From Streptacidiphilus rugosus AM-16 (GTDB lineage Bacteria > Actinomycetota > Actinomycetes > Streptomycetales > Streptomycetaceae): 64,000 nt of DNA. The notes under the pieces were generated by a model. It saw only the letters and a program-made list of their open reading frames with translations, was not told the origin of the DNA and made no database searches. This document shows positions 50,847-59,661 of this stretch, in pieces. The position numbers were made by a program, and so were the translations under genes. Every line of letters starts with the position of its first letter. Position 1 is the first letter of the stretch. The stretch is from contig NZ_JQMJ01000004.1 in NCBI RefSeq assembly GCF_000744655.1, forward strand, positions 992,001 to 1,056,000, read 5' to 3'.

Positions 50847-52006
50847 TGCACACCACCGTCGGCATCATCGGCGGCGGGCCCGCCGGGCTGCTTCTCGCGC
50901 GGCTGCTCCACCTGGCGGGCGTCGACAGCGTCGTGCTGGAGAGCAGAAGCCGCACCTACGTCGAGGAGCGGCAGCGCGCCGGGATCCTCGAACAGGCCAC
51001 CGTGGACGCGTTGCGGGCGGCCGGCGCGGGGGCCCGGATGGACCGCGAGGGGCTGGTCCACGACGGCATCGAGCTGCGCTTCGACGGGCGCAGCCATCGC
51101 GTCGACTTCCCCGCCCTGGCGGGCGGCCGAAGCGTCATGGTCTACGCCCAGACCGAGGTCGTGAAGGACCTGGTCGCGCTGCAGCTCGCGGAGGGCGGGC
51201 CGTTGCTCTTCGAGGCGGAGGTCCACCGCGTCGAGGGCGCCGAGACCGACCGACCCACCCTGCACTACACGCACGAGGGCCGCGCGCAGACGCTGAGCTG
51301 CGACTACGTGGTGGGCTGCGACGGCTTCCACGGCGTGGCGCGCGACGCCGTGCCGGAGGGGTTGCGGCAGACCTACGAGCGGACCTACCCCTACTCCTGG
51401 CTCGGCATCCTCGCGGACGCGCCGCCCTGCTACGACGAGCTGATCTACGCCCACTCCGAGCGCGGCTTCGCGCTCGCCAGCATGCGCTCGCCCACCGTCA
51501 GCCGCCTCTACCTCCAGGTCCCGAACGGCGCGGACGCCGCCGACTGGCCGGACGAGCGGATCTGGGACGAGCTCGACCTGCGGCTCGGCCGGCCGATGAA
51601 CCGCGGCCCGGTGACAGCCAAGTCGGTGCTTCCGATGCGCAGTTCGGTCACCGAGCCGATGCGCCACGGCCGGGTGCTGCTGGCCGGGGACGCCGCCCAC
51701 ATCGTCCCGCCGACGGGTGCGAAGGGCCTCAATCTCGCCGCCGCCGACGTCGTCGTGCTCGCCCGCGCCTTCACGCGGCTGCGGGAGACGGGTTCCACCG
51801 AACTGCTGGACGGCTACTCCGACACCTGCCTGCGGCGGGTGTGGCGGGCGGAGCACTTCTCGTACTTCATGACGACGACCCTCCACACCGATCCCGGACA
51901 GTCCGCGTTCGAGACCCGCCTCCAGGAGTCGCAGCTGGATCGGATCTCCCGGTCCCGGCACGCGGCCGCCGAGCTGGCCGAGAACTACGTGGGGCTGCCG
52001 ATCTGA
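50846..52006 (+). CDS. pobA: 4-hydroxybenzoate 3-monooxygenase
   Basis: A 386-residue flavoprotein that hydroxylates 4-hydroxybenzoate to protocatechuate using FAD and NAD(P)H, feeding the pca enzymes encoded upstream. The FAD motif is VGIIGGGPAGLLLARLL (residues 5-21), the middle motif DYVVGCDGFHGVAR, and the second FAD motif GDAAHIVPPTGAKGLNLA. Length is normal for PobA (about 390). ATG 50846 with GAAGGAG upstream; the TGATG junction with pcaL implies coupling. Confidence 0.95.
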   Translation: MHTTVGIIGGGPAGLLLARLLHLAGVDSVVLESRSRTYVEERQRAGILEQATVDALRAAGAGARMDREGLVHDGIELRFDGRSHRVDFPALAGGRSVMVYAQTEVVKDLVALQLAEGGPLLFEAEVHRVEGAETDRPTLHYTHEGRAQTLSCDYVVGCDGFHGVARDAVPEGLRQTYERTYPYSWLGILADAPPCYDELIYAHSERGFALASMRSPTVSRLYLQVPNGADAADWPDERIWDELDLRLGRPMNRGPVTAKSVLPMRSSVTEPMRHGRVLLAGDAAHIVPPTGAKGLNLAAADVVVLARAFTRLRETGSTELLDGYSDTCLRRVWRAEHFSYFMTTTLHTDPGQSAFETRLQESQLDRISRSRHAAAELAENYVGLPI

Positions 52007-52055
52007 GATTTCATGGACAGGTGTCCATGTATGCTGGACACCTGTCCATGAAATC
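52007..52055. promoter_or_regulatory. Long perfect inverted repeat: tandem TetR-type operators
   Basis: Two 21-base arms, 52007-52027 and 52035-52055, are exact reverse complements around a 7-base spacer. Each arm also contains its own palindrome: ATGGACA-GG-TGTCCAT (left) and TGGACA-CC-TGTCCA (right). A -10-like TATGCT lies in the centre (52030-52035). It begins directly after the pobA stop and ends 25 bp before the DUF1304 gene, whose operon includes a TetR gene. It may also act as a terminator for the pca operon. Confidence 0.8.
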
Positions 52056-52080
52056 CGATACCGACGACTGCGGAGCGACG

Positions 52081-52443
52081 ATGAACACCGTGGCGAACGT
52101 CCTGGTCGGCCTGGTGGCCGCCCTGCACGTCTACATCCTGGTGCTGGAGATGTTCCTCTGGGAGAAGAAGCCCGGCCGTGAGCTCTCCGGATTCGACGCC
52201 GCGCTGGCCAGGACGACGGCGCCGCTCGCCGCCAACCAGGGCCTCTACAACGGGTTCCTGGCAGCAGGACTGATCTGGGGCCTGATCGCGAGCGACCCGA
52301 CCGGCTTCGCCGCGCGGGTCTTCTTCACCTCCTGCGTGCTCGTCGCCGGGCTCTACGGCGGTGCGACCGCCAACCGCCGGATCCTGCTGGCGCAGGCGCT
52401 GCCGGGCGGCCTCGCCCTGGCCGCCGTCCTGCTGGCCCGGTGA
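52081..52443 (+). CDS. DUF1304 membrane protein
   Basis: A 120-residue protein with four TM helices: NTVANVLVGLVAALHVYILV, 'GLYNGFLAAGLIWGLIAS', 'ARVFFTSCVLVAGLYGGAT' and 'LAQALPGGLALAAVLLA'. Length, the 'LHVYILVLEMFLWEKKPGREL' block and the helix pattern are those of the DUF1304 family, of unknown function. ATG 52081 has CGGAG upstream; an earlier ATG at 52048 lies inside the operator. Its stop overlaps the TetR start (GTGA), so the two form one unit controlled by the upstream palindrome. Confidence 0.88.
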   Translation: MNTVANVLVGLVAALHVYILVLEMFLWEKKPGRELSGFDAALARTTAPLAANQGLYNGFLAAGLIWGLIASDPTGFAARVFFTSCVLVAGLYGGATANRRILLAQALPGGLALAAVLLAR

Positions 52444-53003
52444 CGGCGGACGAGGGCGACCCTCGGGCGGCCCGCACCAGGGAGAAGCTGCGCCGGGCCC
52501 TGCTCGACGAGTGCGCCGAGCGTCCGCTGGCCGAGGTGGGCGTGGCCGCCCTGGTGCGCCGGGCGGGGGTCGCCAGGGCGACCTTCTACGTCCACTACAG
52601 CGGCCTGGAGGCGCTGGCCGTCGACGCCTGCGCCGACGTGGTGCGCGAGGCCGTCGACGCGCTGCACGCCTGGCGCGGCACGCCCGACCCGGTCAGCGCA
52701 CCGCCCGCGCTGACGGCGTTCTTCACGTCGCTCACCCCGCACGCCGAGCTCTACCGGGAGCTGCTGCGTCCGGGCGGCGGCGGTCCGCTGGGCCACGTGC
52801 TCCACCGCGACCTGCGGGCCCGCAGCCGAGCCGAGCGCGCCCTGGTCGGAGCCCCCGACCCGGACCTGATCGCCTCCGCCGTCGCCGCGACCTTCGCGGG
52901 CGTCCTCGCCGACTGGCTCCACGGCCTCATCGACGCCACCCCACCCCAAATCGCCGACCAGGTCTGGCAACTCCTCGTCACCCTCCACCGCACCCCCCGT
53001 TGA
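52440..53003 (+). CDS. TetR-family regulator
   Basis: A 187-residue repressor starting at GTG 52440. The HTH is in 'LAEVGVAALVRRAGVARATFYVHYSGLEAL'; the C-terminal domain is short, with 'FFTSLTPHAELYRELLRPGG' and 'VAATFAGVLADWLHGL', as in the TetR C-terminal group seen in YbiH-like repressors. Co-transcribed with DUF1304 downstream of the twin palindrome, it most likely represses its own operon. Whether it also senses an aromatic acid from the pca pathway is unknown. Confidence 0.9.
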   Translation: MTADEGDPRAARTREKLRRALLDECAERPLAEVGVAALVRRAGVARATFYVHYSGLEALAVDACADVVREAVDALHAWRGTPDPVSAPPALTAFFTSLTPHAELYRELLRPGGGGPLGHVLHRDLRARSRAERALVGAPDPDLIASAVAATFAGVLADWLHGLIDATPPQIADQVWQLLVTLHRTPR

Positions 53004-53171
53004 GCGCCGGCACGGCCGTACGGCACGCACCTGCCGCGTCCTCGTCGAGGGCCGGCCGATGGGCCCCGGAGACAGGGACTGCCCGCTCCGGGAGCGGAGC
53101 GAGCCGCTGCCGCCACCGAGTCGGCACGGGCTTCGGCCGCGGCCGAGGGACGAACCACCGCCGATCACCCG

Positions 53172-54536
53172 TCACGACATCGCCGCACGCAGCCGAGCCG
53201 CGGCGATACCGCGGCGGGCGTCGTGGGGGTCGAGTCGGTCCAGGGCGTGGCGGTGCAGGGCGATGTCGTAGCGGGCGTGGCGGCCGAGCGCCAGCGCCGG
53301 GGTGGGATCGACGGCGGCCAGCGCCGCCTCGCGCAGGGCCACCTCCAGGTGTTCCCGCCACTCGACCACGCCCGGCGCCTCCGACCTGGGCAGCAGCGGG
53401 CCGCTGTACGCGGCGGCCGCCGCCGCGGTGTCACCGCGCTGCAGCGCGGCGTGGACCTCGGCGGCGTCGCACCGCAGCGGCCGCGTGAGCGCGTACCGAC
53501 GCGTCGCGATCCCGCCGCCCAGAGCTGTGCGCAGGTGGGAGACCTCCGCCTTGAAGGTGGAACCGGAGACGGAGCGGTCGCCGTAGAGCGCGTCGTGCAG
53601 GCGTTCGGGGGTGAACCCCTCGGGCTCCAGGGCGAGAAGCGTGAGGATCTCCAACTGACGGGGCCGCAGCGGGAGCTCCCTCCCGTCCCGGTGCAGACCG
53701 GGGGCGTCGCCGAGGACCGTCAGCCGCAGCTCGTCGGCGGGCCCGGCCGAGGCCGGGGATCCGGATCCCGACGGCGCCTCCGTCCGACCGATCGGCGCGA
53801 AGGCACCGTCGTCGCGGCCCTCGCGCAGCCGCTCCTCGATGCCCGCCGCCAGCAGCCGGACCGTCGACAGGGCCAGCGGGTGCGAGCGGTCCCAGCTGGT
53901 GGAGAGGTCGAGCACGCCAAGGACGCGTCCCGCGCGGTCGCGGATCGGCGCGCAGTAGCAGACCCAGCCGTGCAGCGCCGAGAGGTAGTGCTCGGCGGAG
54001 AACACCGTCGACGCCTGGCCGCGCAGCAGCGCCAGCGAGAGCGCGTTGGTGCCCATGGCCTGCTCGTCCCAGCGGCCGCCGGGAGCGAAGTTGACCCGCT
54101 CGGCCTGCCGACGCATCGCCGGACCGCCGCAGGTCCACAGGATCATGCCGGACTCGTCCGTCACCGCGGCGACGAAGCCCGCGTCGTCCGCGATCCGCCG
54201 CAGCTCCTCCGCCACGGCGTTCACCGGCCCGCGCAGGCGGGAATGCGCCCACCTCGACCGCGCCGCGTCCGCGTCGCCGACGGGGGCCTCCGCACAGGAC
54301 CGGTCGACGCTGGCTCCGCTGCGCGCCCAGGACTCGGCGACCTCACTGCGCAACGCGGCCCGCCCGGCGGGCCCCGGCGCCCAGCGGGCCCACTCGCGCT
54401 CCAGCTCGGCCCGCCGCTCGCGCAGGCCTCCCGCCGCCGGGGCCCGACCGTCCGTCAGTTCACCCGGCTCCGCCGCGCCGCCCGCTGCGCCGTTCGTGGT
54501 GCCGCCCGTCGTCGCTCCTTTGTCCGTCGTCCTCAC
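53172..54536 (-). CDS. AcoR-type GAF sensor with C-terminal winged-HTH/transcription domain
   Basis: A 454-residue regulator. The N-terminal half is the sensor module of AcoR-like regulators: 'SEVAESWARSGASVD', GFVAAVTDESGMILW, 'GGRWDEQAMGTNALSLALL' and 'HGWVCYCAPIRDRAGRVLGVLDLSTSW' (GAF). Instead of the usual sigma-54 ATPase, residues about 285-365 look like a winged helix ('LPLRPRQLEILTLLALEPEGFTPERLHDALYGD'), followed by a helical tail. Members control catabolic genes such as acetaldehyde/alcohol dehydrogenases. GTG 54536 is the start with a weak ribosome site. It is divergent from the phosphatase below, which carries a related sensor. Confidence 0.85.
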   Translation of the reverse strand: MRTTDKGATTGGTTNGAAGGAAEPGELTDGRAPAAGGLRERRAELEREWARWAPGPAGRAALRSEVAESWARSGASVDRSCAEAPVGDADAARSRWAHSRLRGPVNAVAEELRRIADDAGFVAAVTDESGMILWTCGGPAMRRQAERVNFAPGGRWDEQAMGTNALSLALLRGQASTVFSAEHYLSALHGWVCYCAPIRDRAGRVLGVLDLSTSWDRSHPLALSTVRLLAAGIEERLREGRDDGAFAPIGRTEAPSGSGSPASAGPADELRLTVLGDAPGLHRDGRELPLRPRQLEILTLLALEPEGFTPERLHDALYGDRSVSGSTFKAEVSHLRTALGGGIATRRYALTRPLRCDAAEVHAALQRGDTAAAAAAYSGPLLPRSEAPGVVEWREHLEVALREAALAAVDPTPALALGRHARYDIALHRHALDRLDPHDARRGIAAARLRAAMS

Positions 54537-54540
54537 TCAT

Positions 54541-54760
54541 CCATTAACGACGTCTCCACGGCGACCGACAAGAGCCGCGGTCAGTATTCGCGCCACCTTG
54601 CCGCTGCGGGCGGGAATCCGCCGCAAGTCACTCCAACGAGTGGTTGTCAGGTGACTTGCTCCGACTTCTACGGCACGCGGCTAGCGTCGAGCGGGAGTCG
54701 GCACACGGCTCGACACATCGCCTGGACCGGGCCGAGGCCCGGCGCGGGGAGGGTGCCGTC
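54541..54760. promoter_or_regulatory. Divergent region with nested inverted repeats
   Basis: CAAGTCAC (54624-54631) and GTGACTTG (54651-54658) form an 8-bp inverted repeat with a 19-bp spacer, and CACTC-CAAC-GAGTG (54629-54642) is nested in the first arm. The site lies about 100 bp from both divergent starts, suggesting one regulator acting on both genes. Confidence 0.45.
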
Positions 54761-57406
54761 ATGGGCAGTTCGGCCAGTTCGCCCGAGTCCCGTACGCCGG
54801 GCCCGGCGGGTGTGCCCAGGGCCCCCTGGGAGTCGGACCGGAGATCGGCCGAGGCGCGCGGCCGGTTCCTCGCCGAGGGCGTGTCGGCGGCCGAGGTCCG
54901 CGGCCGGATCGTGGCGTCCTGGGAGCGCTGCCGGGCGACGGGGCTGTCCGTGGAGCGGACGGAGCTCTCCTACGACCCGGATCTCGACAGCGAGGAACGG
55001 CTGCTGCTGGCCTCGCTGCCCGTCCTCGACCGGCTGCACGAGCAGCTGGCGGGCTCTCGGGTGAGCGTGCTGCTGACCGACGCCCGCGCGAGGGTGATGC
55101 TCCGTCGGGCGGGCGAGCCGGGCCTGAACCGGCACCTCGACGCGATCAGGCTCGCGCCGGGCTTCGTCTGGGCGGAGCACGAGGCGGGCACGAACGGCAT
55201 CGGCACGGCCCTGGCCGAGGGCAGACCCGGCGTCGTCGTCGGCAGCGAGCACTTCGCCGAGGCCTACCGCCCCTCCGCCTGCGCGGGCGCCCCCGTCCGG
55301 GATCCGCTGCTCGGCACGATCCGCGGCGTCGTCGACCTGACCAGCCGACAGCACGACGCGAACCCGCTGATGGCAGCACTGGCCGGGGAGGCCGCGCTGG
55401 CGATCGAGCAGCGCCTGCTCGACCAGTACTCCCGCCGCGAACGCGCGTTCCTGGACGCCGCGAGGCGTCGCACTCCAGGCAGGGCCGGCGCCACGGACCG
55501 AAGGGCGCGCCACCGCGATCCGGCCGCCGAGCCGGGGGTGCTCCTCTCCGGCCCGGCGGTCAGCCTGATCGGCGGCCGCCGCGCCGGCGCGCGGGAGGAG
55601 GCCCCGCCGGTGGGCGCTGCGGCGGCGCCGGTGCCGCGCGAAGGGGCCCGGCTCCTGCTCGGCGACGGCTCGGTCCTCGGGCAGGTCGCCGTCGCGGCGC
55701 GGCACCGCCTCACGCTGCTCTGGGACGCGGGCGTCAGGATCGGCACCACCCTGGACGTCGGCAAGACGGCCGACGAACTGGCCGAGGTCGCGCTGCCCGA
55801 GTTCGCCCAGTACGCCGTCGTGGATCTCGCCGAGTGGGTGCCCGAGGGCGAGGAGCCGCCGCCGACGGACGAGCATCCGCCGCTGCGGCGCGCCGCGACC
55901 CGCACGGTCAGGGGCGGCGAGCCCGCCGTGGCGGTCGGGTCGCCGGTCGCCTACCGGCCGGGCAGCGCCCAGGCACGCGCACTCGGCTCCGGGCGCGCGG
56001 TCCTCGACGAGGACCTCTCCGCCGGAGCCGGACCGGCGCCGGCTCCCTCGGCCCCGTTCTCGCTCTCGCCCGGCGACGAGCGCGGCCCGGCCGCGGGCCG
56101 ACCGGGGTCCGTCATCGCCGTACCGCTCTCCGCCCGCGGGACGGTGCTCGGCGTCGCCTCCTTCTACCGGTCGCACGAGGCGGGTCCGTTCCACGAGGAC
56201 GACCTGACCCTCGCCGAGGAGCTCGCCCACCGGGCCGCGGTCTGCCTCGACAACGCCCGCCGCTACACCCGCGAGCACGCGCTCGCCCTCGCCCTCCAGC
56301 GCAGTCTGCTGCCCCGCGCGCTCCCCGAGCTGCCCGCCGTGGAGGTGGCCCACCGCTATCTGCCCGCACAGGAGGGCGTCGGCGGGGACTGGTTCGACGT
56401 CATCCCGCTCTCCGGCGCCCGGGTCGCCCTGGTCGTCGGCGACGTCGTGGGCCACGGCATCCACGCAGCCGCCACCATGGGCCGACTGCGCACCGCGGTG
56501 CGGAACTTCTCCGCCCTCGATCTCCCGCCCGAGGAGCTGCTCGGGCATCTCGACGCGCTCGTCGACGCCATGGACCAGGAGGAGGGGGAGCTCGGCGGCA
56601 TCGGCATCATCGGGGCGACCTGCCTCTACGTCATCTACGACCCGGTCACCCGGCGCTGCACCATGGCCGGAGCGGGGCACCCCTCCCCCGCCCTGGTCTT
56701 CCCCGACGGCACGGTCCACTTCCCCGAAGTGCCGTCCGGTCCGCCGCTCGGCCTCGGCAGCACTCCGTTCGAGGCGATCGAACTGGCCCTGCCCGAGGGC
56801 TGCCGCATCGTCCTCTACACCGACGGCCTGATCGAGGACCGCGGCCAGGACATCGACGTCGGCCTCTCGCGCCTCGCCACCGCGCTGGCCGGACGCGACC
56901 GCGCTCCGGAGGCGCTCTGCACCGCCGTGCTGGCCGACCTGCTGCCGCAACGCCCGTGCGACGACGTCGCCCTGCTGGTCGCCCGCACCCGCGGCGTGGA
57001 CGACGACCTGGTCGCGCGCTGGGAGGTCCCGCTGGAACCCGCCGCCGTGGCGGGGTTGCGCGCACAGGTGGCCGAACGCCTCACGGGCTGGGGCCTGACC
57101 GCACTCACGCAGACGACACAACTGCTGGTCAGCGAACTGGTCACCAACGCGATCCTGCACACCACCGGCCCGGTCGAGTTACGCCTCCTGCGCGACCGCA
57201 CACTGATCTGCGAGGTCGCGGACGGCAGCAGCGTCTCCCCCCGCCTGCGCCGTGCCCGGACCGAGGACGAGAACGGCCGCGGCCTCTTCCTGGTGGCCCA
57301 ACTCGCCGAACGCTGGGGCACCCGCTTCACCAGCGGCGGCGGCAAGGTGATCTGGGCGGAGGTCAAACCCCGCACGGGCTCGCCTGTTCCGGCACCCCGC
57401 GCCTGA
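54761..57406 (+). CDS. Multidomain SpoIIE-type phosphatase with GAF sensors and HATPase domain
   Basis: An 881-residue signalling protein. Residues about 30-230 are an AcoR-type sensor/GAF ('RIVASWERCRATGLSVERTE', 'FVWAEHEAGTNGIGTALAEG', 'GAPVRDPLLGTIRGVVDLTS'). A second GAF (about 320-500) and a PP2C/SpoIIE phosphatase (about 510-730; 'GVGGDWFDVIPLSGARVALVVGDVVGHG', GAGHPSPALV, LYTDGLIEDRG) follow. An HATPase like anti-sigma kinases (about 745-870; 'QLLVSELVTNAILHTTGPV', 'NGRGLFLVAQLAERWG') completes it. Such proteins switch sigma factors through anti-sigma/antagonist phosphorylation. Codon 57179-57181 is TTA (Leu), implying dependence on the bldA tRNA in streptomycetes. ATG 54761 follows GGGGAGGG. 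Confidence 0.92.
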   Translation: MGSSASSPESRTPGPAGVPRAPWESDRRSAEARGRFLAEGVSAAEVRGRIVASWERCRATGLSVERTELSYDPDLDSEERLLLASLPVLDRLHEQLAGSRVSVLLTDARARVMLRRAGEPGLNRHLDAIRLAPGFVWAEHEAGTNGIGTALAEGRPGVVVGSEHFAEAYRPSACAGAPVRDPLLGTIRGVVDLTSRQHDANPLMAALAGEAALAIEQRLLDQYSRRERAFLDAARRRTPGRAGATDRRARHRDPAAEPGVLLSGPAVSLIGGRRAGAREEAPPVGAAAAPVPREGARLLLGDGSVLGQVAVAARHRLTLLWDAGVRIGTTLDVGKTADELAEVALPEFAQYAVVDLAEWVPEGEEPPPTDEHPPLRRAATRTVRGGEPAVAVGSPVAYRPGSAQARALGSGRAVLDEDLSAGAGPAPAPSAPFSLSPGDERGPAAGRPGSVIAVPLSARGTVLGVASFYRSHEAGPFHEDDLTLAEELAHRAAVCLDNARRYTREHALALALQRSLLPRALPELPAVEVAHRYLPAQEGVGGDWFDVIPLSGARVALVVGDVVGHGIHAAATMGRLRTAVRNFSALDLPPEELLGHLDALVDAMDQEEGELGGIGIIGATCLYVIYDPVTRRCTMAGAGHPSPALVFPDGTVHFPEVPSGPPLGLGSTPFEAIELALPEGCRIVLYTDGLIEDRGQDIDVGLSRLATALAGRDRAPEALCTAVLADLLPQRPCDDVALLVARTRGVDDDLVARWEVPLEPAAVAGLRAQVAERLTGWGLTALTQTTQLLVSELVTNAILHTTGPVELRLLRDRTLICEVADGSSVSPRLRRARTEDENGRGLFLVAQLAERWGTRFTSGGGKVIWAEVKPRTGSPVPAPRA

Positions 57407-57787
57407 TCCGACGCCTCGGCCCCGCCGACAGCGGGCGGACCGGCGCGGGGCGACGTCGTCGCACGGCGGTGCAGAGCGCCTTCCGGAGCGCGGTCGCGCC
57501 CGGCTGGCGCGGTGGCGAGCGGGAGACGCCGACTCGGAAAGCGACAGCCGCCCGGAGTGCATGCATCCATGCCACGGCCACGCGGGCGACGTCGAGGGCG
57601 GCGACGCCGATCAGTTTCGGAGCGCGGGCGGAGACGAACGGGGCGCAATCAGCTGACGCCGCCTGCGAGAACCCGGCGTTGTCAGTGATCGTCTGTAGGT
57701 TCTTGGGTGTTCCGCCGTTCCGGCGAGAACACTCCCCTGTTCCTGCCTCAAGGAGGCTGTGCCTTGCCCTTTTCGGAGGAGTCGAGC
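57407..57787. other. Intergenic region upstream of the SWIM/vWA/MoxR operon
   Basis: About 380 bp with no convincing gene. The last 120 bp are less GC-rich (TTGTCAGTGATCG, TAGGTTCTTGGG) and probably hold the operon promoter, but no -35/-10 pair at correct spacing stands out. Confidence 0.45.
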
Positions 57788-58273
57788 ATGCTCCGCGTCG
57801 TCCCGCCCGCGCGGCCGCGCAAGCTCGCCAAGGTCCCGTTCGTCGAGCTGGCGGCCGGCCGCCTGCAGGGCGTGGTGTCCAGCGGGTCCGACATCTCGCG
57901 CGTCTACGTCTCGTCCGTGGCCGCCGCCGGATTCGGGTTCTCGTGCAACACCAACAACAACCGGCCGTGCGGCGGACTGCGCGGCGGCTTCTGCAACCAC
58001 ATCCTGGCCCTGGTCAACGAGGCCGTGGTCCAGTACGGCGGTGCGCGCGTCGCCCGCTACCTGCAGATCGACGTCAGCGACGCGGATCCGGCCGCCCACC
58101 AGCTCGCCGCCGCGATGAGCGCCGTACATCCGGCGCAGGCGGAGGACGGGAAGGCCGTGACCGGGCAGGTGTTCTCCCGGTTCCTGCGCCACCTCGCCTA
58201 CCTCGAACTGGCCGCGACCACCGCGCCGTTGCCGGAGATGCACTGGTTCCCTTCCGCCGGGGCGGTGGCCTGA
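57788..58273 (+). CDS. SWIM zinc-finger-like protein
   Basis: A 161-residue protein from ATG 57788 with GGAGGAG 7 bases upstream (GTG 57707 is a weaker in-frame option). Around residues 50-78 it has FGFSCNTNNNRPCGG...GGFCNHILALV; the Cys-Asn...Cys...Cys-x-His order resembles a SWIM zinc finger (CxCn CxH) with a longer middle. SWIM domains bind DNA or proteins and occur next to MoxR/vWA genes in other bacteria. The stop overlaps the next ATG by one base. First gene of a five-gene operon. Confidence 0.75.
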   Translation: MLRVVPPARPRKLAKVPFVELAAGRLQGVVSSGSDISRVYVSSVAAAGFGFSCNTNNNRPCGGLRGGFCNHILALVNEAVVQYGGARVARYLQIDVSDADPAAHQLAAAMSAVHPAQAEDGKAVTGQVFSRFLRHLAYLELAATTAPLPEMHWFPSAGAVA

Positions 58274-59661
58274 TGCGCACCGATCTGCTGTCCGAGCGGA
58301 TTCCGGGTCTCGACGAGGCGCTCGCCGCTGTCGACGCGTTCGACCAGGCCCTCGTCGGCGGGCTGCTGCGCCCGCAGCCGAGCCAGGCGGCAGGGCTCGT
58401 CGCGCTGGCCGACGCGGTCGCCGCGTCACCGATCGCCGGCCGTGTCGCCGAGGCTGCCGAGAAGGCCATGGCGGGCGTCGCGGGCGAGGAGCACTTCACC
58501 GCGCTCGCCGCCGCGCGCACCGCGCTGCTCGGTTCGGTCCACGACGCGCTCGTACAGCGGGCGGACGAGGCCACCGCCCGCACCCGCGAGCAGGCGCCGG
58601 CGTTCGAACCGCAGGCCCCACTCCCGCACAACCTGCTGGTCGCGGCCCGTTCCTGGCTGTGCGACCTGGCCCGGGCAGGCTGGAAGGGGCTGGACCACGA
58701 GCTGGTCGCCGACGCGGCGCAGGTCGTGTCCGCGCTGCTGCCGGACCCCGCGCTGCGGCGGCTCGCGGTGCTGCTCGACGGCCTCGCCTGCGAACTCGCC
58801 GCCTGCTGCCCGGGACGGACACTCGATCAGGTGCCGGCACGCCGCTGGGCGGACCTGTGGGCCCGCGCGATGATCCTGACCCAGCCCGGCGCGATCGGCT
58901 ACGGCCCGACGGCGGCGCTGACCGGGAGGCTGCTGCCCCTCGGCGTCGACGTGCACGAGCACGCGACGGCCGTCCAGGCGCAGGTGCACGCCGTGTTCGA
59001 GCCCGCGGACGGGACGCCGTCGCGGCTGGTGCGCGCCTCGGTGTCGGCGCCGAAGCCGGACACGGTCGTCGGCGCCGGGCTCTGGCAACTGCTGCGTCCA
59101 CACATGGCGCTGCTGGCGGCGGTCGGGGAGGGCCGGTCGATGGAGCTCACCGGGATGCCGGCCACCGTCGAGGGCGATCTGCTCTGGGACGAGGCGCACG
59201 CCCGGACCGGCGATCCGGCCGACCCGTTCGTGGCCGCTCGCGTCGCCCTCCCCGCGGCCACGGCTGCGGCGACCGCGCCGCTGGACCGTCACCCGGCGAG
59301 GATCGCCGAGCCGGTCCTCGTCGAGGGCTACACCACTGAACAGGACGGCGACGGCGTGGTGTTCCTGCTGGCCGGTGACCGGCTCACCGTGGCCGCGGAC
59401 CGGGCGCCCGCCGCCTCGCCGCTGACGGTTCAGGCCGTCGCCGCGTCCACGGCGTGCATCGGCCTGCTGCGCTGGGACGCGGGCGGCTTCCGCCTGCAGC
59501 CGCTCGCGGTGGAGACGGTCGTGAAGAAGAAGACCGCCGCCGTCCATGCCGGCGCCTGGGCGGGCGGAACCAGCAACAAGAACGCCGTCAAGGCCGAGAA
59601 GGCCGCCGGCGACAGCGTCGAGACGCTGCGCGAGCGCGCGGGAAGGCTGCTGCGCCGATGA
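58273..59661 (+). CDS. Uncharacterised protein of the SWIM/vWA/MoxR operon
   Basis: A 462-residue protein, mostly helical (Ala/Leu-rich) in the first 200 residues, then more beta-like with 'AIGYGPTAALTGRLLPLGVD' and 'LWQLLRPHMALLAAVGEGRS'. The C-terminus is basic: VVKKKTAAVHAGAWAGGTSN and 'ETLRERAGRLLRR'. No catalytic motif, signal or TM helix recognised; I cannot place it in a family with confidence. It overlaps both neighbours (TGATG before, ATGA after), so it is an integral part of the operon and probably a scaffold or substrate-recognition part. Confidence 0.85.
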   Translation: MRTDLLSERIPGLDEALAAVDAFDQALVGGLLRPQPSQAAGLVALADAVAASPIAGRVAEAAEKAMAGVAGEEHFTALAAARTALLGSVHDALVQRADEATARTREQAPAFEPQAPLPHNLLVAARSWLCDLARAGWKGLDHELVADAAQVVSALLPDPALRRLAVLLDGLACELAACCPGRTLDQVPARRWADLWARAMILTQPGAIGYGPTAALTGRLLPLGVDVHEHATAVQAQVHAVFEPADGTPSRLVRASVSAPKPDTVVGAGLWQLLRPHMALLAAVGEGRSMELTGMPATVEGDLLWDEAHARTGDPADPFVAARVALPAATAAATAPLDRHPARIAEPVLVEGYTTEQDGDGVVFLLAGDRLTVAADRAPAASPLTVQAVAASTACIGLLRWDAGGFRLQPLAVETVVKKKTAAVHAGAWAGGTSNKNAVKAEKAAGDSVETLRERAGRLLRR

